From Ahniella affigens (lineage in GTDB: Bacteria; Pseudomonadota; Gammaproteobacteria; Xanthomonadales; Ahniellaceae), in contig NZ_CP027860.1 in NCBI RefSeq assembly GCF_003015185.1, positions 4,392,501 to 4,456,500 of the forward strand: 64,000 nucleotides of DNA. Direction: 5' to 3'. Below are positions 43,754 through 55,415 of the stretch, piece by piece. The stretch's first letter is position 1; each line of letters starts with the position of its first letter. The notes below the pieces were generated by a model. That model did not search any database, was not told the origin of the DNA, and was given only the letters and a program-made list of their open reading frames with translations. The position numbers were made by a program, and so were the translations under genes.

Positions 43754-45658
43754 TCATTGCTGTGGCCGCGACCAAATCAGCTGCAGCGAGGCGCCACCGG
43801 ACACAAGGTTGCCCGCCTCATGACGCGCACCGACTGCTTCGGCGCGTTCACGCATGGAGGCCATGCCAAGGCCAATGTGTCCGACCGTCGTTGGCAGGCC
43901 ATGACCATCGTCAGACACCGACAGGATGACGTGGGCAGCGATGACTTGGAGGCTGACGGAAATCGTTTTGCAGCCGCTGTGCCGGATGGCGTTGTTGACG
44001 GCTTCCTGCACCCAGCGATAGATCTGCAGGGTCGCACTTGGACCAAACGGCAGGCTCGCATCCAGCTGTGGATCGATCTGCCAGTGCAGGCGAATACCAC
44101 TGTCTTTGAAGGCAGGTTCCAGCCGCGCGCGCAAACGACCCAGCGACAGCGTCAGATCATCGTCTTCGGTCCCCAATGCATCCACGATCAGACGCAAGTC
44201 ATTGAGACTCTCGGCAATCGCACGCAACAACTCGTCGACATCAGGCGTCTTGATCCGCGCCGTGACCAACAAGCTCGCCAATGACCCGGCCACGCCATCG
44301 TGCATGTCCTGCATGATCCGACGGCGCTCACGGCCCAGCACTTCGGACCGCTCCACCGCTTGCATCCGGGCGAACTGAGCCTGCAGGCTTGCCTCCCGCG
44401 CGGCGACGGCGGCCTCCAACTCGCGCACATGATCCTGCACCAGCAAGTGATTGCGATAGACCTGCCGGACCACGTCCAGCGCATAGGCGATCGCGAGGAA
44501 CAGCAGCCCGAATGGCGCCAGCGAGACATCCCAAATGCCGAACAGGTTACTGGTCGAATGCAATGCGTCATAGAGTCCGACGCCGCACAACGCCACCAGA
44601 AAAGCAACGACCCATGGCGCAATAGGGTCGTTCAGGTAGATACGAGCGTAGCGGACGAAGCGCCACAGCACGTAGAGGACCGCCACCATCACCGTGTACT
44701 GCAAGATGAGCGATGGCAGCGCCACCCGAGTGCCACGACTCAAGCCAGGGGCGTAGAGCACGAGCGTCATGATCGGCAACCCAAGCCAAAGCACCCACAG
44801 AAATCCACGACCGAATCGAGGCTCGTCGTTGCTGATCAGTGCGTCCGCAAAGCGCGGCACCATGCACACCGCGAGCAAGGCGCCGACCATGTAGAGCCAA
44901 GTGAACGCTCGGTAGTCGAGCAGGTCTGGCGGCAAGAACAAATTGATCGTTGTCCCGATCCAACCCAACACGGCCAGCGCAAACGCGCCATGGAGCCGGC
45001 GATCGCGTACGCGCAGTGCCAGTCCGATCGCCAACGCCAGGAATGGCAGGCTCATCAACACCGCGGCGCGATGCCCTCTGCGCCCGAGCACTTGCGCCCA
45101 GATGGACGGATGCAGCAGATCGCTCGTTGGTGCCGCGTAGATGGCGGACATCACTTGCCAATGCGCCGAGCCGGCGCGCAAGACAATATCAACATAGTCG
45201 TTGGCGCGCCCGGGCTCGCGCGGAAAACTCACGGTGACGGGTAAGTGACGATCCACGGATTCGGCACTGAGGCCTCCCGCCGGGCGCAGTGGCCGTCCTT
45301 GATAGAGGATCTGGATGTCTTCGTTGAAGAACGGCACGTACACCGACCAACCAAGCTCCGAACGCGTTGCCGGCAACGGCGGCAAACGGACCCGCAGGAC
45401 CACATACTTCTTGTCGCAATCGGTTTGGCAGGTGTCGATCGGCAACGCTAGCGTCGTTCCCGCCCAAGACGGATCTGCATGTTGCTTGAGCGCCTCGGCA
45501 TAGTCGGTCACGCGCATGCCTTGCACTTGGTGCAACGACGCCACTGCCGGTTGCGAAAGTGCGCGCAGTCCGAAGTAGAGCGCACTCAGGACGGCGTTGA
45601 CGAAGAGCACGATGAGGAGCAGCCGAAGCCAGGGGCGCATCACAAACTCATTCGACAC
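43754..45658 (-). CDS. Sensor histidine kinase, NarL/LuxR-partner type
   Basis: 634 residues. An N-terminal membrane segment (about 8-31) and a periplasmic domain (about 35-190) are followed by about six to seven membrane segments (about 198-395), a coiled coil (about 405-440), HisKA_3 dimerisation with the phosphoacceptor H453 (RRRIMQDMHDGVAGSL), and HATPase_c with QEAVNNAIRHS, DDGHGLP and GLGMASMRERAEAVG. The layout resembles 7TM-type sensor kinases. HisKA_3 kinases usually pair with LuxR-type regulators; none is adjacent, and the nearest in this window is at 3953. The start could be the ATG six codons in. Confidence 0.9.
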   Translation of the reverse strand: MSNEFVMRPWLRLLLIVLFVNAVLSALYFGLRALSQPAVASLHQVQGMRVTDYAEALKQHADPSWAGTTLALPIDTCQTDCDKKYVVLRVRLPPLPATRSELGWSVYVPFFNEDIQILYQGRPLRPAGGLSAESVDRHLPVTVSFPREPGRANDYVDIVLRAGSAHWQVMSAIYAAPTSDLLHPSIWAQVLGRRGHRAAVLMSLPFLALAIGLALRVRDRRLHGAFALAVLGWIGTTINLFLPPDLLDYRAFTWLYMVGALLAVCMVPRFADALISNDEPRFGRGFLWVLWLGLPIMTLVLYAPGLSRGTRVALPSLILQYTVMVAVLYVLWRFVRYARIYLNDPIAPWVVAFLVALCGVGLYDALHSTSNLFGIWDVSLAPFGLLFLAIAYALDVVRQVYRNHLLVQDHVRELEAAVAAREASLQAQFARMQAVERSEVLGRERRRIMQDMHDGVAGSLASLLVTARIKTPDVDELLRAIAESLNDLRLIVDALGTEDDDLTLSLGRLRARLEPAFKDSGIRLHWQIDPQLDASLPFGPSATLQIYRWVQEAVNNAIRHSGCKTISVSLQVIAAHVILSVSDDGHGLPTTVGHIGLGMASMRERAEAVGARHEAGNLVSGGASLQLIWSRPQQ

Positions 45659-45935
45659 CGGAGCGACCGATCATATACGAGGCGGCCGCGCCCGCGTGGT
45701 CTTGCGTGGCCTGGACGTTGTTTGAAGTTTGCCGAGTTCGGCCGTCACATCGCGCGCCAGCCATCGGGCGCTGGCAGCGCCCAGTTGCGCCAAGCAGGTG
45801 CAGTTGGTGTCCAACACGCGCGATCATGGATCAGGCCATCGATGCCCAGACCCGCGCATCAGGTTGCGCTGGCAATTTGGGGTGACGATTTGTTCGGGCT
45901 AAGATCAGGGCTTCTGCACCGCCCTGACTCCTGCC

Positions 45936-46061
45936 GTGGCCGATTCTGATCCAACTGCTGTCACGCGTCAGCAACCTGAACTTGCCGTTCAGGCCAACTT
46001 GTTTCGCGCGGTGTTGCAGATCAACCGACGCTGCCACGATCACTTGGGACGCGCCGCATGA
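45936..46061 (+). CDS. Possible 41-residue leader ORF coupled to a Ser/Thr kinase
   Basis: A GTG start (45936) opens a frame, VADSDPTAVTRQQPELAVQA and onward, ending RRCHDHLGRAA, whose TGA overlaps the kinase ATG (ATGA, 46058-46061). It has no clear ribosome-binding site and no known relative. In the other module the sigma gene occupies this place with the same ATGA overlap, so this may be a remnant or a leader for coupling. The DNA 45659-45935 shows no other gene. Confidence 0.3.
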   Translation: MADSDPTAVTRQQPELAVQANLFRAVLQINRRCHDHLGRAA

Positions 46062-48325
46062 GCCGCACGACCGTCGATGCGAAAGCGGCCTTCGCCGAGA
46101 TCGAAGCGCATTTTCACGCATTGCTTGAACTGCCGTCTGCCGCGCGCGGCGCGGCATTAGCCAACTTGTCGGTCAGCGCTTCGGTCCGGCAGGAATTGCT
46201 GCGGCTCCTGGCTGCCGATACGTCGGCCGACTGTCTGGCGCAGTTGTATGACGCGGTTGCCGAAGCGGGCCAGTCACCTTTGGATGGGCCAAGACGCAAC
46301 ACGGAAACGGCCGAGCCGGGCATGGTGTTTGGTCCGTGGCGCCTGCTTGCCGAAATTGGCGCGGGCGGCATGGGGACGGTCTTCGCCGCCGAGCGCGCCG
46401 ACGGTCAATACGCCACGGAAGTGGCCATCAAACTCCTGCGTGGGTTTCCAACCTCCGAAGCCATCGATCGGCTGCGCCAGGAGAGACAGATCCTGGCCGC
46501 GCTCGACCATCCGAATATTGCGCGGCTCTTGGATGGTGGCGAGACGCCGGCGGGACAACCGTATGTGGTCATGGAGCGCGTTCGTGGTCAGCAATTGGAG
46601 GACTGGCTGCGTGCCGCACCGCGATCGCTGAAGGATCGCCTGTCCCTGTTTCAGAAGCTGTGCGCCGCAGTCATGCACGCGCATCAGCAGCTCATTGTGC
46701 ATCGAGACATCAAGCCCTCGAACGTACTCGTTCGCGTCGACAACGAACCCAAGCTGCTCGATTTCGGCGTGTCCAAACTCCTCGACTGGCAGGACGAACG
46801 CCAGACCTCCACACGCGTGTTCTCGCGCGGCTACACGAGCCCCGAGCAATTGCAGGGTCAGCGCATTTCGACCCGCAGCGATGTTTACAGCCTTGGCGTA
46901 TTGCTGGAAGCCATGCTGTCTGGGCAACCACCGTACGACGCGCATGCCCGTTGGCCAGGCGTGCCCATTGATGCCGAACTCAAACTGATCATCAGCACGG
47001 CGCGGGCCGAGCACGCTGACGATCGCTACGCGAGCGTCGCCGATCTTGCTGCTGACGTGGATCGCTATCAACGTGGCCTGCCGCTGCTGGCGCGAGCGCC
47101 GGGTCGGCTGTATCTGCTCAGCAAATTCGCCCAGCGCCATCGGGTAGCGGTTTCGATCTCGGTCATGGCGACCGTCTTGACGTTGTTTGGCATTTGGCGG
47201 TTGATCACCGAAACCGATCGCGCCCGCCAAGCCGAAACGGAAGCGCTGGCGCAGTCGGCGCGCAGCGAGCAGCGCTTCATGCTGCTGTCCGAGGTGTTTG
47301 CCGGCATTGGCAACCCCGACGCCGCGGGCCAGGTCCTCGACGCCAACGGCTTGCTCGACCGCGCGCGTGATCGCCTGCTGGAGCGATTCGCCGACGACCC
47401 CGCAGAAGGCAGCCCGTTCGAGCAGTTGCTCGGCGATGCGTATTTGCGGGCCGAACGCTGGCATGATGCCGAACGAATGTACGCGGCCAGTGTGCGGCAC
47501 GCCAAAGATCGGAGCGCGCTGGAAGTCCAGAAAGCCATCCGCGAATGGGCGCGCATGCTGATGCAACAAAACCAGCCGGCGTTGGCGATTGCGGTACTGG
47601 ATCTGGCCCCGGTCAGCTTTGAGGGCACCGGGCAACCCATTGATCGGCGCGAATTGCAAGTCCGCCTCAGCCTGACGCGATTGGACGCGATGGCGGCGCT
47701 GCAGACCCCGGGCGTACAGGCTTTGGAAGCAACGGTCGTGGCATATGCCGAACAGCATCTGCCGGCCGGGCACCAATTGCGGGCCGTGTTGCGCTTTCGC
47801 CAGGCCCAACGTTTGGAGCTCGCTGGGGACTACCAAGCGCTCGTTCCGGTGCGGGCGGCGATCCTGCAGGAATGGTCGGCCGACCCAACCGCGCGGCGCG
47901 AGGATCTGGCGTTTCAGGAATTGAATCTCGCCCGTGCGATCCGCCTCGCAGGTGCGTCGGCGGATGCCGCGTGGGCGGCCCTGCAACGGGCGAGCGACCA
48001 CGATCAAGCGAGCTACGGCGCGCAGCTCTCCCAACTCAAACATGAGATCAGCCTGGAGCGCGCGGCACTCGCGTTCCGCGACGGCGAGATTCCGCGCGCC
48101 AATCAATACGTCGACGAGGCTAGCAATGTCGCTGCCCGGATTCCCGTCGATACCGACCTTGAGAGCACCCTACTGCAGGCAGAAATTCGTTTGGCGGCGG
48201 GCGATCTGGCATTGGCACGCTCTTTGTTGGCCGGCGCTGCCGAACTGTCGGGCTCCCCCATCATGAGGGCGAGGCTGCAGCAATTGCAGCAGGCGTTGCG
48301 CGATGCTTCGGCGGGGAAGCACTGA
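46058..48325 (+). CDS. Membrane Ser/Thr protein kinase with C-terminal helical repeats
   Basis: 755 residues. An N-terminal helical part (1-85) precedes the kinase domain (about 92-340): GAGGMGTVFAAE, K125 in VAIKLL, HRDIKPSNVLV with D217, DFGVSKLL, and APE-like SPEQLQG. One membrane segment (VAVSISVMATVLTLFGIW, about 363-380) follows, then a TPR-like extracytoplasmic part (about 395-755). This plan matches the kinase at 59761-62157. It has no sigma-factor gene upstream, unlike that pair, and follows a small coupled frame. Likely an envelope-sensing kinase. Confidence 0.9.
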   Translation: MSRTTVDAKAAFAEIEAHFHALLELPSAARGAALANLSVSASVRQELLRLLAADTSADCLAQLYDAVAEAGQSPLDGPRRNTETAEPGMVFGPWRLLAEIGAGGMGTVFAAERADGQYATEVAIKLLRGFPTSEAIDRLRQERQILAALDHPNIARLLDGGETPAGQPYVVMERVRGQQLEDWLRAAPRSLKDRLSLFQKLCAAVMHAHQQLIVHRDIKPSNVLVRVDNEPKLLDFGVSKLLDWQDERQTSTRVFSRGYTSPEQLQGQRISTRSDVYSLGVLLEAMLSGQPPYDAHARWPGVPIDAELKLIISTARAEHADDRYASVADLAADVDRYQRGLPLLARAPGRLYLLSKFAQRHRVAVSISVMATVLTLFGIWRLITETDRARQAETEALAQSARSEQRFMLLSEVFAGIGNPDAAGQVLDANGLLDRARDRLLERFADDPAEGSPFEQLLGDAYLRAERWHDAERMYAASVRHAKDRSALEVQKAIREWARMLMQQNQPALAIAVLDLAPVSFEGTGQPIDRRELQVRLSLTRLDAMAALQTPGVQALEATVVAYAEQHLPAGHQLRAVLRFRQAQRLELAGDYQALVPVRAAILQEWSADPTARREDLAFQELNLARAIRLAGASADAAWAALQRASDHDQASYGAQLSQLKHEISLERAALAFRDGEIPRANQYVDEASNVAARIPVDTDLESTLLQAEIRLAAGDLALARSLLAGAAELSGSPIMRARLQQLQQALRDASAGKH

Positions 48326-48466
48326 CGCTTGCAGCGTGCAAGGCGATTGCGGTGGCAGCGGTGAGGTAGGAGTGTCCGTCGCACCGAAGGCCCGCTTGTT
48401 CGCGCATCAAACTATTGTCCCGTGTCGGAGGTAGCGCTCGGCCTGCTCGCCGTCGTGCCATCGAAA

Positions 48467-48736
48467 CAGGCTGTGTGAAAACGGTTGGAGATTGCGGCAC
48501 CGCCTCATTGCCGTCATCCCGACGAAACAGGCTGTGTGAAAACGGTTGGAGATTGCGGCACCGCCTCATTGCCGTCATCCCGACGAAACAGGCTGTGTGG
48601 AAACGGTTGGAGATTGCGGCGCCACCTCATTGGCGTCATCCCGACGAAAGTCGGGATGACGACAACGTAGCAAGCGCCCTTGCGACGGCGTCAGACGCCC
48701 TGAATGCAGCCACCGAAGCCGTCTTCACACAGCTTG
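48467..48736. mobile_element. Rearranged MITE-like element with tandem left ends
   Basis: Three copies of the left end CAGGCTGTGTGAAAACGG start at 48467, 48528 and 48589, exactly 61 bp apart (the third reads GTGTGGAAACGG). Only the last continues to a right end, at 48736. That last unit is 148 bp, 57 bp shorter than the 205-bp copies, because the two arms of the inner palindrome are joined into one (TCATCCCGACGAAAGTCGGG then ATGAC). No coding capacity. The stretch 48326-48466 adds a family A fragment (GTTCGCGCATCAAAC). Confidence 0.82.
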
Positions 48737-48785
48737 TTTCGCTGGGATGACGACAAGAACAGTGCGTTGGGTGATGTTTGATGAG

Positions 48786-48975
48786 CGTCCAGCCGCCCCT
48801 TTGGTGCGCCTATTCGCGCATCAAACTGTCAGCGACGGTGGGCGATTTTCACGACGGCACAGTGTGGCAAGTAGCCCTCTCCCCAGCCCTCTCCCACTCG
48901 CGTGGGAGAGGGAGTCGACCCTCCCCCGCGATCGCGTGGGAGGGTCGAGGAGGGGGTTACTTGCGAACAGAATGA
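48786..48975 (+). repeat. Family A modular repeat, one full unit
   Basis: Plus orientation. It contains TGCGCCTATTCGCGCATCAA, GTGTGGCAAGTAGCCCTCTC, the CTCCCACTCGCGTGGGAG palindrome and an imperfect CCCCCGCGATCGCGTGGG palindrome. It ends GGTTACTTGCGAACAGAATG. Confidence 0.87.
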
Positions 48976-49043
48976 CGGGACAAGACCCGATCCGGGGCGA
49001 GTCTCAAGCTCGCAAATGCCGATTCCTGCCGCCGGGGCGGTGA

Positions 49044-49862
49044 TCACGCCTCAGCGCGGAACGGATTCAGCTGCTTCCAGGTGGCTTTGCGTTTCGGGAA
49101 ATGACCCGTGAAGTACGCATGTTCCGGATAGTTCAGCTTCAGTACCTTAAGTGCATCAGCCGACGCTTCAGTCTGGCCCAGTTTTTCGTACGACAGCACC
49201 ATCAGGGCCAAGGCATCGCCGGCCTGGGGCGCTTCCTGGAACTGCTCCAGCACATAGCGGGCGCGCCCGATTGCCGCCACGTAGGCGCCCCGACGGTAGT
49301 AGTAGCTCGCGATGTTGATTTCGCCCTGAGCCAGACCGTTACGCAGATACACCATGCGCGTGCGCGCATCGTTGGCATAGCTGCTGTTTGGGTACTTGTC
49401 GGTCAGTTCCTTGAAATCCTGGAACGACTGCCGAATGTTCTTCAGATCACGGCGGGTGAAGTCCTTCTCGATGAAGCGATCCAGAAACCCCGCCTCACGC
49501 TCGAAATTGATCAAACCGCGCAAGTAATACGCATAGTCGATGCGCTCGTGCGTCGGGTACAGCTTGATGAAGCGGTTGACCGTGGACAATGCGTCTTCCG
49601 CGCGGCGCTCTTTGTGCTGCGAGTACGCCAATTCCAGCTGCGACTGCTCGTGGTACTTGCCGTACGGGAAGCGCGCGACCAGGCGTTCGTAAAAGCGCGA
49701 CGCGCGCCGATACTGACCGGCGTCGAGCGTGCTTTTGGCTTCCCGGTACAGTTGGTCGACCGGCAGTGTTTCCGCATCGTCCATCTTGACTCGGTCACGG
49801 TTACAGGCGCCGAGCAGCAAAATCAGGGCAATCAGCAGCACTTTTCGGTTCAGAAACAACAT
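49044..49862 (-). CDS. bamD: Outer-membrane assembly lipoprotein BamD
   Basis: 272 residues with a lipobox (LIALILLLGAC, Cys near 20) and TPR-like helices throughout: LYREAKSTLDAGQYRRASRFYERLVARFPYG, QSQLELAYSQHK, EDALSTVNRFIKLYP, DYAYYLRGLINF, DARTRMVYLRNGLAQ, INIASYYYRRGAYVAAI. It is the essential lipoprotein of the BAM complex on the periplasmic face of the outer membrane. The start at 49862 (MLFLNRKV) has AGAGG upstream. It is divergent from rluD, as is common in gammaproteobacteria. Confidence 0.95.
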   Translation of the reverse strand: MLFLNRKVLLIALILLLGACNRDRVKMDDAETLPVDQLYREAKSTLDAGQYRRASRFYERLVARFPYGKYHEQSQLELAYSQHKERRAEDALSTVNRFIKLYPTHERIDYAYYLRGLINFEREAGFLDRFIEKDFTRRDLKNIRQSFQDFKELTDKYPNSSYANDARTRMVYLRNGLAQGEINIASYYYRRGAYVAAIGRARYVLEQFQEAPQAGDALALMVLSYEKLGQTEASADALKVLKLNYPEHAYFTGHFPKRKATWKQLNPFRAEA

Positions 49863-49966
49863 GGATGCCCTCTGGGCCAATAGAATCAGACGGTAATCAT
49901 AACCCAGGAAATGTTAAGCCGGTTCTGAACGTGCGCATCCCGCCCGCCAAACCGGCCGAAATCGCC

Positions 49967-50929
49967 ATGTCTGCCGCACCTGAACACCCCGAAATCGAGG
50001 CCCAGCAACGGGCTGTGACCGAAACCGAGCACGGCCTGCGCCTGGACCAAGCCATGGCCGAGCTGTTTCCAGACTATTCCCGGAGCCGCTTGACGGCCTG
50101 GATCAAGTCCGGCCGCGCCACCCTTGACGGCGCCGAGGCCAAACCCCGGCAGACGGTCACCGAAGGCCAGATCATTACCCTGCTGCCCGAACCCGAGGCC
50201 CAAACGAGCGCGAATGCCGAGGATATCGCCCTCGACATCGTGTTCGAAGACAGCCACGTGCTGGTGATCAACAAGCCGGTCGGGCTGATTGTCCACCCGG
50301 GCGCCGGCAACCCAGGCGGCACGTTGATGAACGCCCTGCTCCACCACGACCCGAAGCTCCGCGAATTGCCCCGAGCCGGCATCGTGCATCGTCTGGACAA
50401 AGACACGTCCGGATGCCTCGTCGTGGCGAAAACCCTGCCGGCGCACACCAGCCTCGTTTCCCAGCTGGCAGAGCGCGAGATCAGTCGGCGCTATCAGGCG
50501 CTGGTTTACGGCGAGATCATCGCGGGCGGCCGCATTGATGCGCCAATCGACCGGCATCCGCGCGATCGCCTGCGCCAGGCCGTGCGCGAGGACGGCCGAG
50601 AGGCGATCACGCACTACCGCGTCGCCGAGCGACTGAAGCACTTCACGCTGCTGGAATGCCAGCTGGAGACCGGCCGCACCCACCAGATCCGCGTTCATCT
50701 GGCGCATATTCGTCACGGCATCGTGGGCGACCCGCTGTATGGGCTCGGCCTCCGTCTGCCCAAGGGAGCCAGCGCGAACTTGGTCGAGACGCTGCGCGGG
50801 TTTAAGCGGCAAGCGCTGCATGCGGCCAAGCTTGAGTTCGATCACCCGAAAACGGGCAAGCTGGTCAGCGTGGAAGCCCCATTGCCCGCTGATTTCCAAC
50901 AGTTGCTCGCGGCGATCCGGGCCGGCTGA
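49967..50929 (+). CDS. rluD: 23S rRNA pseudouridine synthase RluD
   Basis: 320 residues. The S4 RNA-binding domain (LRLDQAMAELFPDYSRSRLTAWIKSGRATLDG) is followed by the synthase domain with the catalytic Asp in HRLDKDTSG (near 144). Other blocks are NKPVGLIVHPG, LETGRTHQIRVHLA and FKRQALHAAKL. It makes pseudouridines 1911/1915/1917 in helix 69 of 23S rRNA. The start MSAAPEH is favoured because the longer frame overlaps the bamD control region. pgeF follows with a 1-bp overlap, the conserved rluD-yfiH pair. Confidence 0.94.
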   Translation: MSAAPEHPEIEAQQRAVTETEHGLRLDQAMAELFPDYSRSRLTAWIKSGRATLDGAEAKPRQTVTEGQIITLLPEPEAQTSANAEDIALDIVFEDSHVLVINKPVGLIVHPGAGNPGGTLMNALLHHDPKLRELPRAGIVHRLDKDTSGCLVVAKTLPAHTSLVSQLAEREISRRYQALVYGEIIAGGRIDAPIDRHPRDRLRQAVREDGREAITHYRVAERLKHFTLLECQLETGRTHQIRVHLAHIRHGIVGDPLYGLGLRLPKGASANLVETLRGFKRQALHAAKLEFDHPKTGKLVSVEAPLPADFQQLLAAIRAG

Positions 50930-51702
50930 TGGCGATGCCCGGGTGGCTGCCGGCGTCCTGGCCGGCGCCTTCGAACATTCACGCCGGCATCAGTCTGCGC
51001 ACCTTCGCCGGCGTGTCGGTTGGTCCATATGCATCGGCCAACATGGGTTTGCACGTCGGCGATGAGCCCGCTGCTGTGCTTCTGAATCGGGAGCGACTCG
51101 CGGCAGCGTTGCAATTGCCATCGGCGCCAATTTGGCTGCGACAGGTCCACGGCACGGCGGTCGTTCGCATTGAAGCGACCCATGCCGTGTCCGAAGCGCC
51201 TGAAGCTGATGCCGCGATCACCCCTACCGCGGGTGTGGTGCTTGCGATCCAGACTGCCGATTGTCTGCCGATTTTGTTGTGCGATCGCAGCGGGCAAACA
51301 CTCGGCGCTGTCCATGCCGGCTGGCGCGGCGTCGCGCTCGGCGCGATCGAAGCTTGCGTCCATGCGATGGGCGCCGATCCGCAGGATCTGCTCGCGTGGA
51401 TTGGGCCTGGGATTGGGCCGGATGCGTTCGAAGTCGGCGCGGATGTGCGCGACGCGATGCTGGCTGCCAGTCCAAACGAGATAATTGCAGCGCATCGCGC
51501 TGCGTTCCGGCCACGCGCCGAGCATCCGGGCAAATGGTGGTGTGATCTGCCTCAGCTCGCCGCGTTGCGTTTGCGCGCACTTGGGCTCTCATCGATTCAC
51601 ATCGAGCCGGCGTGCACCGTGACCGATTCGGACCGGTTTTACTCACACCGCCGCGACCGTGTGACCGGTCGCATGGTCAGCTTGATCTGGCGTGATGCGT
51701 AG
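50929..51702 (+). CDS. pgeF: Purine nucleoside phosphorylase YfiH/PgeF (laccase-domain)
   Basis: 257 residues of the multicopper-oxidase-like Cu-oxidase_4 family. Motifs are WLRQVHGTAVV (His near 76), TADCLPILLCD (Cys near 109), GAVHAGWRGVALG (His near 126) and FYSHRRDRVTGRM. Members act as zinc purine nucleoside phosphorylases/adenosine deaminases or in cytoplasmic peptidoglycan-precursor editing. The ATG shares its A with the rluD stop (TGATG). It converges with tgt, 12 bp away. Confidence 0.92.
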   Translation: MAMPGWLPASWPAPSNIHAGISLRTFAGVSVGPYASANMGLHVGDEPAAVLLNRERLAAALQLPSAPIWLRQVHGTAVVRIEATHAVSEAPEADAAITPTAGVVLAIQTADCLPILLCDRSGQTLGAVHAGWRGVALGAIEACVHAMGADPQDLLAWIGPGIGPDAFEVGADVRDAMLAASPNEIIAAHRAAFRPRAEHPGKWWCDLPQLAALRLRALGLSSIHIEPACTVTDSDRFYSHRRDRVTGRMVSLIWRDA

Positions 51703-51714
51703 TCGTTGAAACGC

Positions 51715-53830
<2,116 letters not shown>

Positions 53831-54326
53831 GGTCGCACCAGTGGCAAGATGACTGCGAAGTTTAGCACCCAGGGGCGGCCGGGGCCTGAATCAGACGTTC
53901 GCGTGTCGCGGTGAATAAGCATCTGTCATGTGGCTCGGTTGCCGGTTTTGGCCAGATTGCCTGGACCCCGGAACAAACCGAGGTTGACGACATTAGGGAC
54001 TGGGTGACCGGCCCGAGCATTCGGGGGAAGCAACCCTTTGGAATGTCGTCGCAAGATAGAACCTCACCCCGGATCAAATCCGGGGTGACGAGTCGCGAGG
54101 TTGTCACGCGCGGCAGAATCATGGCTTGAGAAGGTGGGAAGTATCGGTTTCCCAAAGAATCTCAATCCACCTCTGGTCACCCCGGACTTGATCCGGGGTG
54201 AGTTTGATGTTTCTTCAGGCACCCAGAAACGTCGTTGAAACAACGAGAACGGTCTTGACTCAACGCTTTCACGCAGCCTGGAAAGCCGGCGTCTAGGGCA
54301 AACTTACCGCGTGACTCACCGCAGCG
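53831..54326. repeat. Intergenic repeats between lipB and lipA
   Basis: It holds two CACCCCGGA/TCCGGGGTG hairpins in opposite orientation (54065-54087 and 54178-54200). There is also a remnant of the MITE right end (CTTTCACGCAGCCTGGAAAG, near 54260-54280). No gene is seen. lipB and lipA probably have separate transcripts or long read-through here. Confidence 0.7.
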
Positions 54327-55022
54327 TCAGGTGCCGACCAGCTCCGGAATCGGCTCGGTCACTGCCGGATCAAACACGGGCTCTTCCGAGCCGCTCGTGC
54401 GGTGAAATTGCTGCCACAAGTGCCGTACCAAGGTCTGCTGGACAGCACTGAACGTTGCGGCCGCGTTGAGTTCGGCGAGGTTGACCACCTGCAGCCCTCG
54501 GTAGCCACACGGATTGATCCGAGCGAACGGTTCCAGATCCATTTGGATATTGAATGCGAGCCCGTGAAACGAGCAGCCGCGGCGAACGCGTAACCCAAGG
54601 GCCGCGACTTTCGCCGGCCCGACATACACACCGGGCGCGCCCTCCAGCCGATCGGCCGTCACGCCAAATTCGGCCAAGGTGTCGATCAGCGCCTGCTCAA
54701 TCCGAAACACCAGCGCCTTGACGCCAATCCCCAATCGCCGCAAGTCGAATAGCGGATACGCGACGATCTGGCCGGGGCCGTGATACGTCACCTGCCCGCC
54801 GCGATCGACCTGCACGACCGGAATGTCGCCCGGCGCCAGCACATGCTCGGCCTTACCCGCTTGGCCCTGCGTAAAGACCGGGTCATGTTCCACGAGCCAA
54901 AGTTCATCGGCCGCGTTGCCATCGCGCTGATCGGTGTAGGCCTGCATGGCGCGCCAGACGGGCTCGTAAGCTTGCCGCCCCAGGTTCCGGACTCGGAGCG
55001 CGATCGGCGTCACAGCGTCCAT
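54327..55022 (-). CDS. lipB: Octanoyltransferase LipB
   Basis: 231 residues. The family signature is [18 protein letters not shown] (near 75-92), with [29 protein letters not shown] carrying the catalytic Lys and INPCGYRG the catalytic Cys (near 178). It transfers octanoyl from acyl carrier protein to the lipoyl domains of dehydrogenases. The start [11 protein letters not shown] lies inside the end of the upstream ybeD gene (13-bp overlap), the classic ybeD-lipB order. Confidence 0.94.
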   Translation of the reverse strand: MDAVTPIALRVRNLGRQAYEPVWRAMQAYTDQRDGNAADELWLVEHDPVFTQGQAGKAEHVLAPGDIPVVQVDRGGQVTYHGPGQIVAYPLFDLRRLGIGVKALVFRIEQALIDTLAEFGVTADRLEGAPGVYVGPAKVAALGLRVRRGCSFHGLAFNIQMDLEPFARINPCGYRGLQVVNLAELNAAATFSAVQQTLVRHLWQQFHRTSGSEEPVFDPAVTEPIPELVGT

Positions 55023-55285
55023 TTGACGGAAGGATGGCCTTTCAAAGCGGCGTACACCGCATCGTAATGGTCGCGATCGGCACACAGGTAGCTCATGCTG
55101 ACCGACAGATAGTTGCCCTTCGCCGACGGCCGAACCCGGAGCGTGGCATCCAGCGGGGCCACGCCCGCCTGGGCCAGCACGGTCGCCATCTGAGTGTCGA
55201 ATTGGGTGTCGGCCAGCACAAAGGCCGTCACCTCGAAGGTGCCGGGAAAGCTGAAGCCGCGTTGATCTTGGGGAGTCTCGTTCAT
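55010..55285 (-). CDS. ybeD: DUF493/YbeD family protein
   Basis: 91 residues: [20 protein letters not shown], then [20 protein letters not shown], then [18 protein letters not shown]. This is the YbeD ACT-like fold found next to lipB in proteobacteria. Its role is unproven, possibly regulatory in lipoate metabolism. The ATG at 55285 is preferred over the longer frame because the family N-terminus is short. Confidence 0.9.
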   Translation of the reverse strand: MNETPQDQRGFSFPGTFEVTAFVLADTQFDTQMATVLAQAGVAPLDATLRVRPSAKGNYLSVSMSYLCADRDHYDAVYAALKGHPSVKWTL

Positions 55286-55415
55286 CGGCACAGTGTGGGG
55301 GCAGGCTGGCGGCGGTTCAAGTGCGAGGCGAAAGGCGGGCAAGGCAGAATGCTGACGGCACGCGAGCGCGCGTTTCGGCGAAAATATCGGGATTCCCCGT
55401 CTGCCGGAGCAAGCC

